From Lathyrus oleraceus (taxonomy: Eukaryota; Streptophyta; Magnoliopsida; Fabales; Fabaceae), in the NCBI RefSeq assembly GCF_024323335.1, contig NC_066583.1, forward strand, positions 15,404,665-15,468,664: a stretch of 64,000 nt of DNA, in the 5' to 3' direction. Numbering within the stretch: the stretch's first letter is position 1; each line of letters starts with the position of its first letter. The notes beneath the pieces are model-generated. The model was not told the DNA's origin. It ran no database searches and was given only the letters and a program-made list of their open reading frames with translations. Positions 44,920 to 58,230 of this stretch are shown piece by piece. Made by a program: the position numbers and the translations under genes.

Positions 44920-47900
44920 TTAGGCAAAGTATCTCTTGACTGCATCTGAATTCATAGGACGAGTGAAATCCTCCCCATCCATTGTTGTAAGCATCAAAGC
45001 TCCGCCTGAAAAGGCTCTCTTAACAACATATGGACCCTCGTAGTTTGGAGTCCACTTGCCCCTGGAATCGGGCGCGAAAGACAAGACTTTCTTGAGCACG
45101 AGGTCACCTTCTCGGAACACACGAGGCTTGACCTTCTTATCGAATGCTTTCTTCATTCTCTGCTGATATAACTGACCATGACACATGGCAGTTAACCGCT
45201 TCTCTTCAATCAAATTCAATTGGTCATAACGACTCTGCATCCATTCAGCATCAGTCAACTTGGCTTCCATCAAGACTCTCATTGATGGGATCTCCACCTC
45301 TACTGGGAGAACAGCTTCCATGCCGTAAACAAGAGAAAAAGGGGTTGCCCCTGTTGAAGTGCGTACAGACGTACGATATCCATGCAAAGCAAATGGCAGC
45401 ATCTCATGCCAATCTTTGTACGTGACAGTCATCTTCTGGATAATCTTCTTGATATTCTTATTAGCAGCTTCAACAACCCCATTCATCTTAGGTCTGTAGG
45501 GAGAGGAATTATGGTGTGCAATCTTGAATTCAGCGTACAACTCATCCATCATCTTATTATTCAGATTAGATCCATTATCAGTAATGATCCTCTCTGGCAC
45601 ACCATATCGGCAAATCAGCTGGTTTTTGATAAACTTCACAACCACCTGCCTGGTTACATTCGCGTACGAAGCGACTTCAACCCATTTGGTGAAGTAATCA
45701 ATTGCTACGAGGATAAACCGGTGTCCGTTGGACGCTTTCGGCTCAATCATGCCGATCATGTCAATTCCCCACATAGAGAAAGGCCATGGTGACGAAATCA
45801 CATTCAGAAGTGTCGGAGGAATATGAATCTTATCCGCATAAATTTGACACTTGTGACATTTCTTCACATACTTGCAACAGTCAGACTCCATTGTCAGCCA
45901 ATAGTAGCCTGCTCTCAACATCTTCTTAGCCATGGCATGTCCATTGGAATGAGTACCAAATGAACCGTCATGGACCTCAGTCATCAATAGGTTTGCTTCG
46001 TGTCTATCCACGCATCTGAGCAAAACCATATCAAAATTTCTCTTATACAGCACTTCACCACTGAGGTAGAAACTGCCTGACAACCTTCTCAAAGTTTTCC
46101 TATCTTCCACAGATGCCCCAGGCGGGTAGACCTGGTTCTGGAGGAAATTCTTGATATCAAAATACCAAGGCTTGTCATCTTTCACTTCTTCGATTGCAAA
46201 TATGTGAGCTAGTCTGTCCAAGCGCATCACAGTAATATTGGGGACATCATTCCACCATCTGACCACAATCATGGATGCAAGCGTAGCAAGAGCATCTGCC
46301 ATCCGATTATCCTCTCGAGGAATGTGATAAAATTCAACTTCTGTGAAGAATGTTGAAATCCTTCTTGCGTAATCTCTATATGGGATAAGACCAGGTTGAT
46401 TCGTCTCCCATTCACCCTTGATCTGATTAACAACCAGGGCCGAATCACCATACACATCTAGATACTTGATTCTCAAATCAATGCATTCTTCAAGTCCCAT
46501 AATACAAGCTTCATACTCTGCCATATTATTCGTGCATTTGAAAGTTAGCCTCGCTGTAAACGGAATGTGTGAACCTTGAGGAGTAATGATCACTGCCCCA
46601 ATTCCATTTCCATATTGATTAACAGCGCCATCAAACACCATCGTCCACCTGGAACCAGGTTCCGGACCTTCATCAAGTGTAGGCTCATCGCAATCTTTCA
46701 TCTTCAAATACAGAATTTCCTCATCAGGGAAGTCATACTGGACAGACTGATGATCTTCGATTGGCCGGTGCGCTAAGTGGTCAGCCAAGATACTACCTTT
46801 GATAGCTTTTTGAGCTCCATACTCAATATCATACTCGTACAATAACATCTGCCAACGGGCAATCCTCCCAGTTAAAGCAGGCTTCTCGAAGATTTACTTA
46901 ATCAGATCCATTCTGGATATCAACCAAGTTGTATGATTTATCATGTACTGGCACAAATGCTTAGCAGCCCAAGCTAAAGCACAGCACGTCTTCTCAAGCA
47001 TAGAGTACCGAGACTCATAATCAGTAAACTTCTTACTGAGGTAGTATATAGCAAATTCCTTCTTCCCTGATTCATCTTGTTGACCGAGTACACAACCCAT
47101 CGAGTCTTCAAGAACTGTCAAATACATGATCAGAGGTCTTCCTTCCACAGGCGGAGACAATATCGGAGGTTCAGACAGATAATCTTTGATACTGTCGAAA
47201 GCTTTCTGGCAATCCTCGGTCCAATCATGAGACTGATCTTTCCGGAGGATCTTGAATATCGGCGCACATGTGGCAGTCATGTGGGATATAAATCTGGAAA
47301 TGTAATTCAAGCGGCCAAGAAAACCTCGGACTTGCTTCTCAGTTTTGGGTGCAGGCATCTCTTGTATTGCTTTGACCTTTGCAGGATCAACCTCAATACC
47401 TTTTTCACTTACCACAAAACCCAACAACTTGCCAGAACGGACTCCAAATGTACATTTGTTCGGATTCAGGCGAAGTTTAAACTTCCTCAAACGCTGAAAA
47501 AGCTTCAACAAATGCTCAATATGCTCAACTTCCGTTCGGGACTTAGCAATCATATCATCAACATAGACCTCTATCTCCTTGTGCATCATATCATGAAACA
47601 AGGTAGTCATAGCTCGTTGATACGTGGCTCCGGCGTTCTTCAAACCGAAAGGCATCACTCGATAACAGAATGTTCCCCAAGGTGTGATGAATGTTGTCTT
47701 CTCCATATCCTCTGGTGCCATCTTGATTTGATTATATCCGGAAAATCCGTCCATAAAGGAAAAGACTTCGAATTTAGCTGTATTGTCTACCAACATATCA
47801 ATGTGTGGTAGAGGAAAATCGTCTTTTGGGCTAGCCTTATTCAAATCTCTATAATCAACGCACATACGGACTTTTCCATCCTTCTTAGGAACAGGCACAA

Positions 47901-48382
47901 TATTGGCTACCCATTGAGGATATGTAGAAGTCACCAGAAACCCCGCATCAATTTGCTTCTGAACTTCCTCTTTGATCTTCACTGCCATATCTGGATGGGT
48001 TCTTCTAAGCTTCTGCTTCACAGGCACGCACTCAGGCTTTAAAGGCAGGAAATGTTGCACAATATCTGTATCTAAACCCGGCATGTCTTCATAGGACCAA
48101 GCAAAGATATCTGAATATTCTCGTAGCAAACTGATCAAATCTTCCTTGACAGACCCTTCAAGAAGTGCCCCAATCTTCACCAGGCGGACACAATCCTCAG
48201 ACCCCAAGTTGACTGTTTCCAAGTCTTCGAGATGCGGCTGAATGATCTTCTCTTCGTGCTCAAGGAGACGGGTAATCTCATCAGGATTCCCCTCAACGTC
48301 ATCTTCTTCCGCCTCAAATACAGGGAATTCAAAATTGGGAGATGACGTTGAATCATTATGTTCAATGGGTTTTAGGATACAC
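44920..48382 (-). pseudogene. pol: C pol exon: RT, RNase H, second RNase H, integrase, one nonsense codon
   Basis: Homologous along its length to O1 pol. Exon begins after the acceptor attatgcag at 48383-48391 and is open to a TAA at 46894-46896, within the connection after the first RNase H (SRMDLIK then stop then IFEKPALTGR). It resumes in the same frame to 44920. O1 has Tyr at this codon, so a single base change made the stop. Motifs kept: FSFMDGFSGYNQIK, YVDD, second RNase H FDGA...GDSA...MADAL, a full integrase zinc finger with KKCHKC, and the core WGIDMIG, TDNGSN, VEAANKN. An ATG at 48220 is internal and not a true start, since codons upstream align with O1. Confidence 0.9.
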
Positions 48383-48654
48383 CTGCATAATGATTTTGGT
48401 TAAATGAAAAAAGCTTTAGAATTTAAACAAGCAAATCATTATGCAGATGAAAAATGAGATTGCTTTTATTCTTGTTTTTATGGTTTTTTTGTGATCACTG
48501 ATTTCATGCAGAAAAGCAAAAAGTGAAAACAAAGGAAAAACAAATGTTTAACAATGCATTAATTGAATGAAAACATCATTGTATATATGCTTTGCCAACA
48601 ATGTCATCACTTCTCCTTTTGGCATGGGAGAAGGGTTTTAAACAAAGTGAACAA
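48383..48654 (-). other. C putative intron between protease and RT
   Basis: Same position and acceptor phase as in O1: the exon starts one base before a Cys codon. T-rich on the minus strand before the acceptor. Donor not resolved. Confidence 0.58.
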
Positions 48655-51600
48655 TTACTCTGATCTATGGATGACTGTAGGAACATCTACAGCGACCCAA
48701 TTGTGGCAGACACCACCAGGAATAACGAAATTGTTCACGTCCTCTGTATCCTCTTCCAAGATAGCAGCAACTTCCTCTTCAGGTTGATCACCATGGATGA
48801 ATCCTCCACTTGTGAACAAACCTTGCTCATTACATGCCCCAGAACAGTAGCCAATGCCAGCCCGGGATCTGTTATCTTCAAGTTCAATCACCTTCCCCAA
48901 ACCAGCAACTGCGCCACATTCAATGGCCAGCTTTGCATCACGGTAGGAAGTGAATGAAGGAGACTTCTTCTCGATTGGTTCATCAATAGATAAAGCTTGG
49001 AATGGAGTTCCAACTTCATCCTCAGCGTCAATGTACGAGAAAGAAGACAGATGGCTAACCAGGAGAGCCTTTTCTCCCCCTACTACAACCAATTTCTTAT
49101 TTTTGATAAATTTCAACTTCTGGTGTAGGGTGGATGTCACGGCGCCAGCCTCGTGAATCCATGGTCTGCCTAAGAGACAGCTATAAGATGGGTGGATATC
49201 CATTACCTGGAAGGTAACCTGGAAATCACTTGGTCCAATTTTGATTGGGAGATCTACTTCCCCAATCACGGTCTTACGCGACCCATCGAATGCTTTCACA
49301 ACAACCCCACTCTGCCTCATAGGAGGACCTTGATATGACAATCTGGAGAGGGTGGTCTTTGGCAATACATTTAAAGAAGATCCAGTGTCTACCAACACAT
49401 TGGACATTGCATCAGATTTGCAATTCATGGAGATATGTAAAGCCATGTTGTGGTCTCTTCCCTCCTCAGGGAGATCAGCGTCACAAAAGCTCAAAGTGTT
49501 GCAAGCGGTAATGTTTGCAACAATACTATCAAATTGCTCAATGGTGACGTCGTGATCAACATACGCCAGATCCAAGACTTTCTGCAGAGCCTCCCTATGG
49601 GGTTCTGAATTCAGCAGCAGAGAAAGAATGGAAATCTTGGATGGCGTTTGTAGAAGCTGGTCTACAACGTTGTACTCACTCTTTCTGATGAGCCTCAGCA
49701 TCTCATCAGATTCTTCATCTACAATGCCACTCGGGCCAACTGAAGAAACGAGAGTTTTTTGTACAGAGGAGGATGGTTTGGCAACATCACGTGCCGGATT
49801 CTGAGTATTCACAGCTGTCTCAACCGGACGCTCAGCGGAATCAGAAGCAACAGCCTTAGGAGGCGCAGAAAACACACGACCACTTCGGGTCAACCCACTT
49901 ACGTCAGCGACGTTGGTCACGGAAGTTGAAGGCAAAGGCACTTCTACCCCATCTTGCACGGCAACAGGGTTATATCTGAATGGAACGGCCTTATCAGATG
50001 AATAGGGCGCATGGCCGGCAGGTTTAATGACCAATGAAGGAGGGGAAGCCTTCGGCTTGCTGCTATCATAGCGGATAACAACATGCTCGGGCAACTTGAA
50101 CACTGGAGATATAACATTAATCTCAGGCTCGTCTTCATCCACATTGAGATTCTGCAGAATCTCAATGGTACCCTCATCCAACAGCTTTTGAAGTTCTCGG
50201 CGTACTTGATCGCAACCCAAGCGGTTAACCGAGCAGACGCGGCACTTGTCGTGGTTATGCTCCAAGTAGCTGTACTGACACAGCAAACGATGTAATTCAA
50301 CCAACGACTGCCTGATGTGGCTCACATATCTGACCTTGTACTTCCCAAGGCATTCCTGAATCATATTCACAGACTTCCCATGCGAACGCAATGGGTTCTT
50401 GGTGACATTCGGGCCTGAATCTTCAAAACTCAAGATTCCACACCTCATAAGGTCTTGAACCTTAGTCTTGAGTGGGAAGAAATTCTCGATGTTGTGACCC
50501 GGAGCACCGGAATGGTAAACACAATGTTGATCTGGTTTGTACCACCATTGTGGATTCGCAGGAATGGCAGGAGGATCCCTGGGAGAAACCAATTTCCTTT
50601 CCAACAAGGAAGGATAAAGCTCTGCATATGTCATAGGAATTGGATCGAAGCTGATCTTCTTCCTATCATAATTCACGTTAGCTTGATTGGTTGTACTGCC
50701 ACGAGGCTGGTAAGCCTGTTGCTGTGGACGGTGTTGTTGCTGGTACTGAGGCTGCTGATATTGCTGCTGATGCTGATATTGCTGATGCTGCTGAGCATTG
50801 TCTTTGAATACAGGTGCTATATGAGCCACCTGGTGCTGATGACCGGCACGGCGTGCAGGCTTCCTCTGAGCAGAGGGTCTTCTATGCGTGGGATGGGATT
50901 GCACAGCATGTGCTTCCCCATCCTTCCTCTTAAACGCTCCATATCGTTTAGAGGAAGAGCTCTCATCCTTCGCCAATCGTCCTTCACAGACACCTTCTTC
51001 AAGACGCATCCCCATGTTCACCATCTCGGTGAAATCAGAGGGAGCGCTTGCTACCATCCGCTCATAATAGAATGAGCCAAGAGTCTTCAAAAAGATCTTG
51101 GTCATTTCCTTCTCCTCAAGCGGTGGAGTAATCTGAGCTGCCAGCTCTCGCCATCTCTGGGCGTACTCCTTGAACGTTTCCTTGTCCTTCTGCGACATGG
51201 ACCTGAGTTGATCTCGGTCAGGCGCCATATCGACGTTATACTTATATTGCTTGACGAAAGCTTCGCCAAGGTCATTGAGGATCTGATGTTGGCACTGTCC
51301 AAGCTCATGTACCATCTGAGCGCGGCACCAGACAGACTATCTTGGAAATAATGAATCAGAAGCTGATCATTATCAGTCTGGGTGGACATCTTCCTGGCGT
51401 ACATGACCAGGTGAGCGAGTGGACAGGTGTTCCCTTTATATTTTTCAAAGTCAGGTACTTTGAACATGATTGGTATCTTCACACCGGGAACAAGGCACAA
51501 CTCGGCAGCAGACTTGCCGAATAAATCCTTGCCTCGAAGAGTCTTCAATTCCTTTCTCAGCTCAAGGAATTGGTCGTTCATGGCGTCCATCTTTTCATAA

Positions 51601-51965
51601 ACGTCCGGGCCCTCAGACGGCTCGGAGTGATAGATGGTGTCGTCTACCCTTGGCATGGTATGCACGACAGGAGGAGCGGGAACAGGGACCGGGCTAGATG
51701 CCGGCATGTGAGCAAAAGTTGGCGCAGGCCGATCAGGCATAAAACCTGGAGGCATCCCCCACGGGAACCCGGCTGGCATAGCATTGGGCACTGGAGCACT
51801 GGCTGGCACAGTCGAAGTGGAGACTTCTGAAATAACCGTCCTCTAGGGAGGAGTTGCAGGAGGTGGAGAAGGTTGATTTTGAGCAGCGAGGAGTTGCTCC
51901 ATCAAAGCGCCAAGTCTGGCGACCTCTTCTTTCAGTTCTCTGTTCTCTTGTTCTAGTTGCTCCAT
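48655..51965 (-). pseudogene. gag-pro: C gag-protease with stop and frameshift
   Basis: Start chosen at ATG 51963-51965 (MEQLEQENRELKEEV), aligning with O1. A TAG at 51843-51845 ends the first 40 codons, the frame then reopens (MPAGFPWGMPPG, VPGVKIPIMFKVPDFEKY), and a small indel near 51280 moves the rest to another frame (LGEAFVKQYKYNVDMAPDRD onward). The rest is open to 48655: Gln/Tyr-rich stretch, knuckle CVYHSGAPGHNIENF, in which the last Cys of O1's motif is Phe, a Cys cluster CRVCSVNRLGC, protease LVDTGSSLNVLPK, CLLGRPWIHEAGA, and AGIGY. Two breaks and the lost Cys make it non-functional as it stands. Confidence 0.88.
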
Positions 51966-52266
51966 CACTCTTGCAGAATTGACTCGCGTATAATACCGGT
52001 GAGTCAGCTTGTCTTCAAAATAAATGAAGAATAGGGTTAGGACAAGAAGACCAGAAACAAAGGGTACCTGCTTATGCAAAAATGATGCATGAAATGCTTG
52101 TGCAGATGCTTTGTTTATTTTCAAGGAACCCTTAGGGTATTATTTGCAATATTTTGAATAGTTAAAACATTTTAATTTCTCACGGAAAATATTTCATTCA
52201 ATATATCGAGACAAAGAAGTACATCATTTTTTTGATTATTACAAAGAGAAAAGGGAAATAAACATC
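51966..52266 (-). other. C spacer between ORF1 and gag
   Basis: Includes the HRYYTR-coding block conserved with O1 just before the gag ATG and a tgcataagcag|gtacc splice-like site near 52065. Otherwise AT-rich and non-coding. Confidence 0.45.
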
Positions 52267-53715
52267 CTATGGATCCCTAGAAGCTCGGGATGCTGGAATA
52301 CGAGAAGTACATAGCTTCTTGATCTCTCTCTCATAGGCCGCTTCCATATCTGCTTTCTCCTTTGCAAGTCGATCATACCTCCTCTTCCAGAATTTGGAAG
52401 ACTGAGGAAGCAGAGAGGTCCAAGTGTCGTTCGGATCGTCGATCACTCGGTGCTCGAGGAACTCAATCATAGCGTCCTTTTCCTTAAGCTACTGAAGCAA
52501 TTCTTCTCTTTCACGGATCCAAGCACGTGAAAGGTCTTCTTCTCTCAACTCCTCTACACGTTGGGTAGGGAGGGTTGAAGGCCCAGCCACATCCAACGAT
52601 GTAGGTCTCGGATGGTCATACGACATCAAGTACACGGCAGCTCTCTGTCTGACCCAAGAGGTGTATGGCTCCAAAGCAATGCAGTTCTTTGGACCCAACT
52701 CATTCCTACTCTTCTTGTGAATACTGCGCCAAGCACGGACAAATCTGGCTTTCAGGCCTTGGGGATCTTTACCCTCCTGGAAGAACACACCTTCTAACAG
52801 AATGTTATGAGGTTTATCCTTCAGGGGGAACCCAAGCTGACGTCGTGCGAGAATGGGATTGTAGCTAATTCCACCACATGTGCCAAGAAGAGGCACATTA
52901 GGGAATTCACCACAATAGTCAATGATCTGGACGGTATCATACACGCGATCATACCAAGTGATATCATCATTGGTGAGAGACATGAGTCTTTGGGACCACC
53001 GTAGACATCCCTTGTTCTCCTTGAAAGCAACTGTCTGCGGCAAGTGCGAAATAAACCACTTGTACAGCAGAGGTAGACAGCAGACAATAACTCCTCCACC
53101 CTTTGCGTTCCTCAAATGCAAAGAGACATAGGCGTCGCCCAACAAAGTCGGAACGGGATTAAGAATTGAGAAGATCCTAATAGCGTTCATGTCCACGAAC
53201 TTGTCGAAGTTGGGAAACAACACCAATCCATAGATGAGCAGCACAAACAAAGCCTCAAAGGCATCCTCACTCCTGGCCTTCCCATAAAAGGTAGCTTGTG
53301 CAATGAGGAACTCGGAAGGAAAACCCTGAATTCCGCCTTTGGTAGTCAGATTATCCCTAATCAAATCTTCATCTATGTGCAACAAGCTGGCAATCTCTCG
53401 AGCAGTCAGAATACTCTCTAGGCCACTGAACGGCACTTGATCCAGAATCGGAATCCCAATAAGGTGAGAATACTCCTCCAAAGTTGGCAACAGCTGGAAA
53501 TCCGGAAATGAGAAGCAATGATACAGCGGATCATAAAACTGAGCCAGAGTACTCATCAGCCCTTCGTCAACCTGAGTAGTCAGCAGAGGTAGAAGCTTCC
53601 CATAGCGAGCTTTGAAACCCAAGGGATCTAATACATAAGATGTCAGATTCCTTAACTCTTTTACATCGGGCTGTTTAAAGCTGTACTTCTTCGTATGCCT
53701 TTTTGGTCTTTCCAT
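52267..53715 (-). pseudogene. C ORF1 (DUF7745-like) with one in-frame stop
   Basis: Reads 408 codons from ATG 53715 (MERPKRHTKKYSF), meets a TAG at 52489-52491 after REELLQ, and continues in frame (LKEKDAMIEFLEHRV) to 52267. The N-terminal domain shares FYDPLYHCFSFPDFQLLPTL, IYGLVLFPNFDKFVDMNAI, NPVPTLLGD and LLYKWFISHLP with O1 ORF1. The tail is charged and coiled-coil-like but shorter than in O1. As in O1, the stop follows a Gln codon in the coiled-coil part. Role unknown. Confidence 0.8.
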
Positions 53716-54716
53716 GTCTGAAAATTTTGCAAATAAACCGTTTTAAGTTCCTTGAAAATTTTCTTTTTTTTTCTGATGACATGAAGTGCAGATGAATGCA
53801 TGAATGCATGAATGCAACAATCACACTCAAGGATCAAGCAAGTCACACCAAACAAAGGTCATGGGAAAGCTCATTGTATCCCTAATATCAATCATCCATT
53901 TTGGTGGATTTAGGTTTTCACCGTATCGACACCCAAGTTCCATTGATATTAACGGTACATGAACCGGCTCGAACATCCTTAATATCAACCATCCGTTTTG
54001 GGGGATTTAGGTTTTACACCTGATCAACGCCCAGGTTCCATTGATATTAAGGTTGTCTGAACGACTCAACCACGAATCACGGGTTTGCTGAGAGTCACGA
54101 GCATGGAGTCTCGGTTAAGAACCACCCAAAGGGAGTGTACTAGGGTTTAAACCTGCCAGACATGTTCTACCAGAGGTTCCCATAATCATCGTTCCATCTT
54201 TCGAATATTATCGGAGGAACGAATACTCGTATTCCAAAAATATTCTCAAGAGAAACTCTTATGAGTGTAGTATCGCGTAACAATCGCATCAGAACTTACA
54301 TCTGAACGACCTCCGCACTACGTTCCTAAAAAAATAGGCCAAGATGGGCTTGGTAAACTACGGTCCTTGGCTTCTGCGGCACATGATTGAAAGAATAATG
54401 CCTAACCACAAATAACTTGTGTGACATTATTAATCCAACATGACCTCCACCAAGTGAATGGACTCGCAAGTCAACTGGCTAAGGAATACTCCACACCAGT
54501 CGACAAGACTATGCCATTCCCCTATCCTAGAGTGCACTCGAGTTCGGGTATAGAACTCATCTCACAGATCACCAAAGCACACAGCAATTGTATATCAAGC
54601 AATTCAAACATTACAATCAATACAGTTATCCCAAATGGTACAAAAATATGTCATATAACAAATAACAATATATCACACAACAAGGGTGAAAAGTAGGCAA
54701 TACCACCAGGGATTTC
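53716..54716 (-). other. C untranslated leader
   Basis: Non-coding, homologous to the leader of element A. Includes a gaatgcatgaatgcatg run near 53794 and a tandem duplication described separately. Confidence 0.7.
53882..54062 (-). repeat. Tandem duplication in C leader
   Basis: Two diverged units of about 100 bp: atatcaa(t/c)catcc(a/g)tttt, ggatttaggtttt, ca(a/g)gttccattgatattaa. Element A has only one copy (near 510-585). Confidence 0.7.
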
Positions 54717-54734
54717 TCCCCAGCAGAGTCGCCA
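54717..54734 (-). promoter_or_regulatory. C primer binding site (tRNA-Arg type)
   Basis: tccccagcagagtcgcca, identical to A and O1, six bases from the 5' LTR edge. Confidence 0.88.
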
Positions 54735-54958
54735 CTTTTCTGTAGCGGTGTATTCGTCGCTATATGATTTATTGGTTAAACCATAAGCAAAGCATACAAA
54801 GAATTCGAGTCGCCACCGCACTTTTATTTATCCAAAGGACTGGCTAAAAAGCGAACAAAAGCCTAAGAAGTTTTACGCGTAGAAAACTAATGAAAAGATC
54901 AGAGAGTCTGGGTAAGGGGTAAATTACGCAATGGGAAGGTGTTAGGCACCCACTACGT

Positions 54959-54974
54959 CCTAGGTACTCCTAGG
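54959..54974 (-). other. AGTA-loop hairpin in C 5' LTR
   Basis: CCTAGG-TACT-CCTAGG, as in the 3' LTR. Confidence 0.6.
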
Positions 54975-57900
54975 GAGCCCTTTTCACACTTGTTGTATAA
55001 AAATTGTTATTTGTTTTGAAATATTTATTGTGCAAACATGAATGGGATGATGAGAAAAGAATATACAATTAAATTATTTTTGTGTTCGAACGGATGAACT
55101 CGTTGCCTACGTACCTTCCATCAAAGGTAAGGATCAAAACGCCGTAGTTCGGCTAAAAGATTTCCAAAGGTTAGTGGATTCAATTTTAAACACAAGCCCT
55201 AAGGTCTTACGTTATCCACGGGAGAAAACTCAACCTTATACAAACAACAAGTCCACCATGTGAGAACAGCTTCAACTTGCTAGTGAGGGGTTAACCCTAT
55301 AATAAGCAAGGAAGACTTACAATTCAATCAACTAAGGACAAATAGGTGAGATTAACATCAACCAACTAGGATAAATCAAACCTATGGCTAATGTATGTAA
55401 ACTTAACAAGAATGGACAAAGCCACAAAACCATTGAATGGGTGAAGTTAATTGATTATGATTATTCACGAAAGGAGGGTCAAAGTATGATTAAGATTGAT
55501 TCAAAAGAAGTATTATGAAATGGAGTTTGAAAAAGTCAAGGACTTGGGGTCTAGGTTTTAATTTAAAAGCATGAAGATGTTTGCACAATATTTATCTCAA
55601 GTTTTGAAAGTCATGTGTGAAAAGGTTTAGGACAAAATGGATGAATGGATGAAGATGGAATGTAAAACTTCTTAGAAGGTTCACCTCTTGAAATCATATA
55701 GAAGATGACTCAAGTGTGTCCTTTGGAATAGACAAATAGCAGACAAGCAAAGCAAAAAGAAGAAAGGTCAACAAAAGCGGATACCGGATGCCAATCACTG
55801 GACTTATACCAATCTCCTAAAACAGAACTGGATATCAGAGGCCACTCTATGGACTTATACCAATCTCCTCAACAAAGAAATAAAAAAAAAGTGGATACCG
55901 GATGCCAATCTATCTGGGCTTATACCAATCTCCAATAAAACAAAGCAAACACTTGGATGTCAGATGCCAATTTATCTGGGCTTACTCTAACCTCCAACAT
56001 ATGATGATAGGAAAACAAATGCCAAATTACACGGACTTACAATTGCATCCTCACATACAACAAACAAATGCATCAAACAAAGAGATGATGAGTGGCCAAT
56101 ACAATGGTCTTACACTCACTTCCATATCATAGGAACAATGGCCAATGAATGGTCTTACAACTGTCCTCAATGGGCAACCAACAAAGATATGTCACAAAGA
56201 CAAATGAAATGATCATGCATTAATGAGCAATTAATGATGATAAATGCACAAAGCATACAAGCAAACATGTGCACATGAAGTAAGCAATCAATCAAATGAA
56301 GTCATTCAGCACACTCTATAACCAAACAATTAGGCTCATACAAAGGGTAGGCATTGAAGCCAACTGGAATAGGGTTAATGGTGCTCTTAACCTTGACATT
56401 GAGAGCCAAGGTGAAGCAGATGAAAGGATATGAGGGGTGTGTCTCATGCTCTTATCCCTGGTCAGGGAGAGCTTCAAATATCAGAAAGTGTGGGAGTTCA
56501 GAAAGATGGAACTCTCTCCACAAGTTAGACTCGATAGATCTTAGGTTTTTACTCACTATGCATCAACACAAGTAGTGTGAGCAAGGTGAGTGACACACAG
56601 AATAGTAGGAGATAGACTACATATCTCTTTTGTCTACCAATTTCCTTATTCAAAGGACTTTTCCTGCTTGGGACAAAAGTAAACAAGCAAAAACATCGCC
56701 TCTTAAGGAGGACTTCAGACAGTTGCCTGGCCAAGTAACAGGCCAGGTCTTCCAGACTACATGGAGTAAGGAAATTATACCTCAATGCAAATTGCTTATC
56801 AAGCAAAGCAAAGCAAAGTTCACAAGGAACTAATAGCAACTAAAGTACCTGAAATCAGTCAAGCACAATTAGTATACCAGACACAAAGTTAAAACAAAAC
56901 AGCATAAGCCAACAGACAATACAGTCAAGCATATGTGCAAAGCAACAAGCTCATAACAAGTGAGCTAGGCAACCTACAAAACAAACAAGTTAGTTCATAA
57001 TAAACAATCAAACTTATTCAACTTGTATTGATCTCTTTGAAGCATTTGTTGCTTAACCTGAAAAACCAAGCTTAAACATGAGTGACAAGACCACTAGGAC
57101 AAGCCTAGGGTCAAAAGGAGATAAAAATTTTAAAACAGCAAGGGACAAGTGCCCAAAGTCAAGACAAATCAATCAAGAAGCAAACCCAAGTGGTTTCATG
57201 TTCATATCATTCATCATTATCATTTCATGAACAAATTAGGTCAAAACATGTCATATAGAAGCTCAAAGAAGTCAACAGAATGAATCCTCAACTCAAATCC
57301 TCAAATAAATCATGCTCAAACATCATCCATAACATGATAAGCATACCAAATTTCAGCTCATTTGGATCAAGGGAAGTAGGTCAATGAAAATCAGAAAGTC
57401 AAAGCAAGTTCAAGCATACTCATACAAAGCATCAAAACATGCACCAACTTCAATAAATCATAAAACAGTGACAACACATGATAAATGAATGGGACTAAAA
57501 CCATGACAAACTTTAAGATGTCTACAATTCACATGTCAAATTTCAAGTCCATCCAATAATGCATTAGAATTTCATAAATCAAATAAAAACATGTGTCACA
57601 AAAAGTCAACAAATGACCAAACAGGGGAGAAAATTCCAATCAAATAGGAAATGCCATCAATAATTCCAAAAAAAATCACATGTAAAACAGACATCCACGA
57701 GTACATTCATGCAAAAATTAAACCAATTTGAGTTCAAGAAGCATGGTAATTAAAATCATGAAGTTGGACATCAATGGTGTGACACAAATTGTCACACCCC
57801 TATTCAAAAAATCATAACTCCACAACCAGAAATGATAAATTCACAAACTCTACACCAAAATCACAATGAGTATGTCTAGTTTAAGCACAAAAAATTTGGG

Positions 57901-58199
57901 GAGCATTGGATAATGTATCATCATTTCACAAGCAATTTGGTAAGACATGCACAAAATGGACACATATGATAAACCCTAACACATTTTAAAATCCACACAT
58001 GCAAAAAATCTGGCAAAATCATCATAAAAAAACTAGAGATCAAGATGAGAATTTTGCAAAAAATCCCATCAAAATTGGATAAGAATTGAGGAACTTATGA
58101 TTTTTCTAAGTTGGTCATCAAAATGAAATAAAAATTGAGAAAATAAAATGATTTAATGAAATATTAAAACGGGAATGGCATTTTCGTAAATAGGGGAGT

Positions 58200-58230
58200 C
58201 ACTAAGTGAAACGCTGCGTTTCACTTAGTG
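58200..58230. other. Perfect 31 bp palindrome in C 5' LTR
   Basis: Identical to 39061-39091; 15 bp arms around a single t. Confidence 0.7.

Noticed and set aside
47077..47811. Plus-strand ORF of 244 codons
   Set aside because: Shadow of the RT domain of C on the opposite strand.
50455..51075. Plus-strand ORF of 206 codons
   Set aside because: Antisense shadow of gag; the Leu-rich stretch is the reverse of the Gln-rich gag linker.
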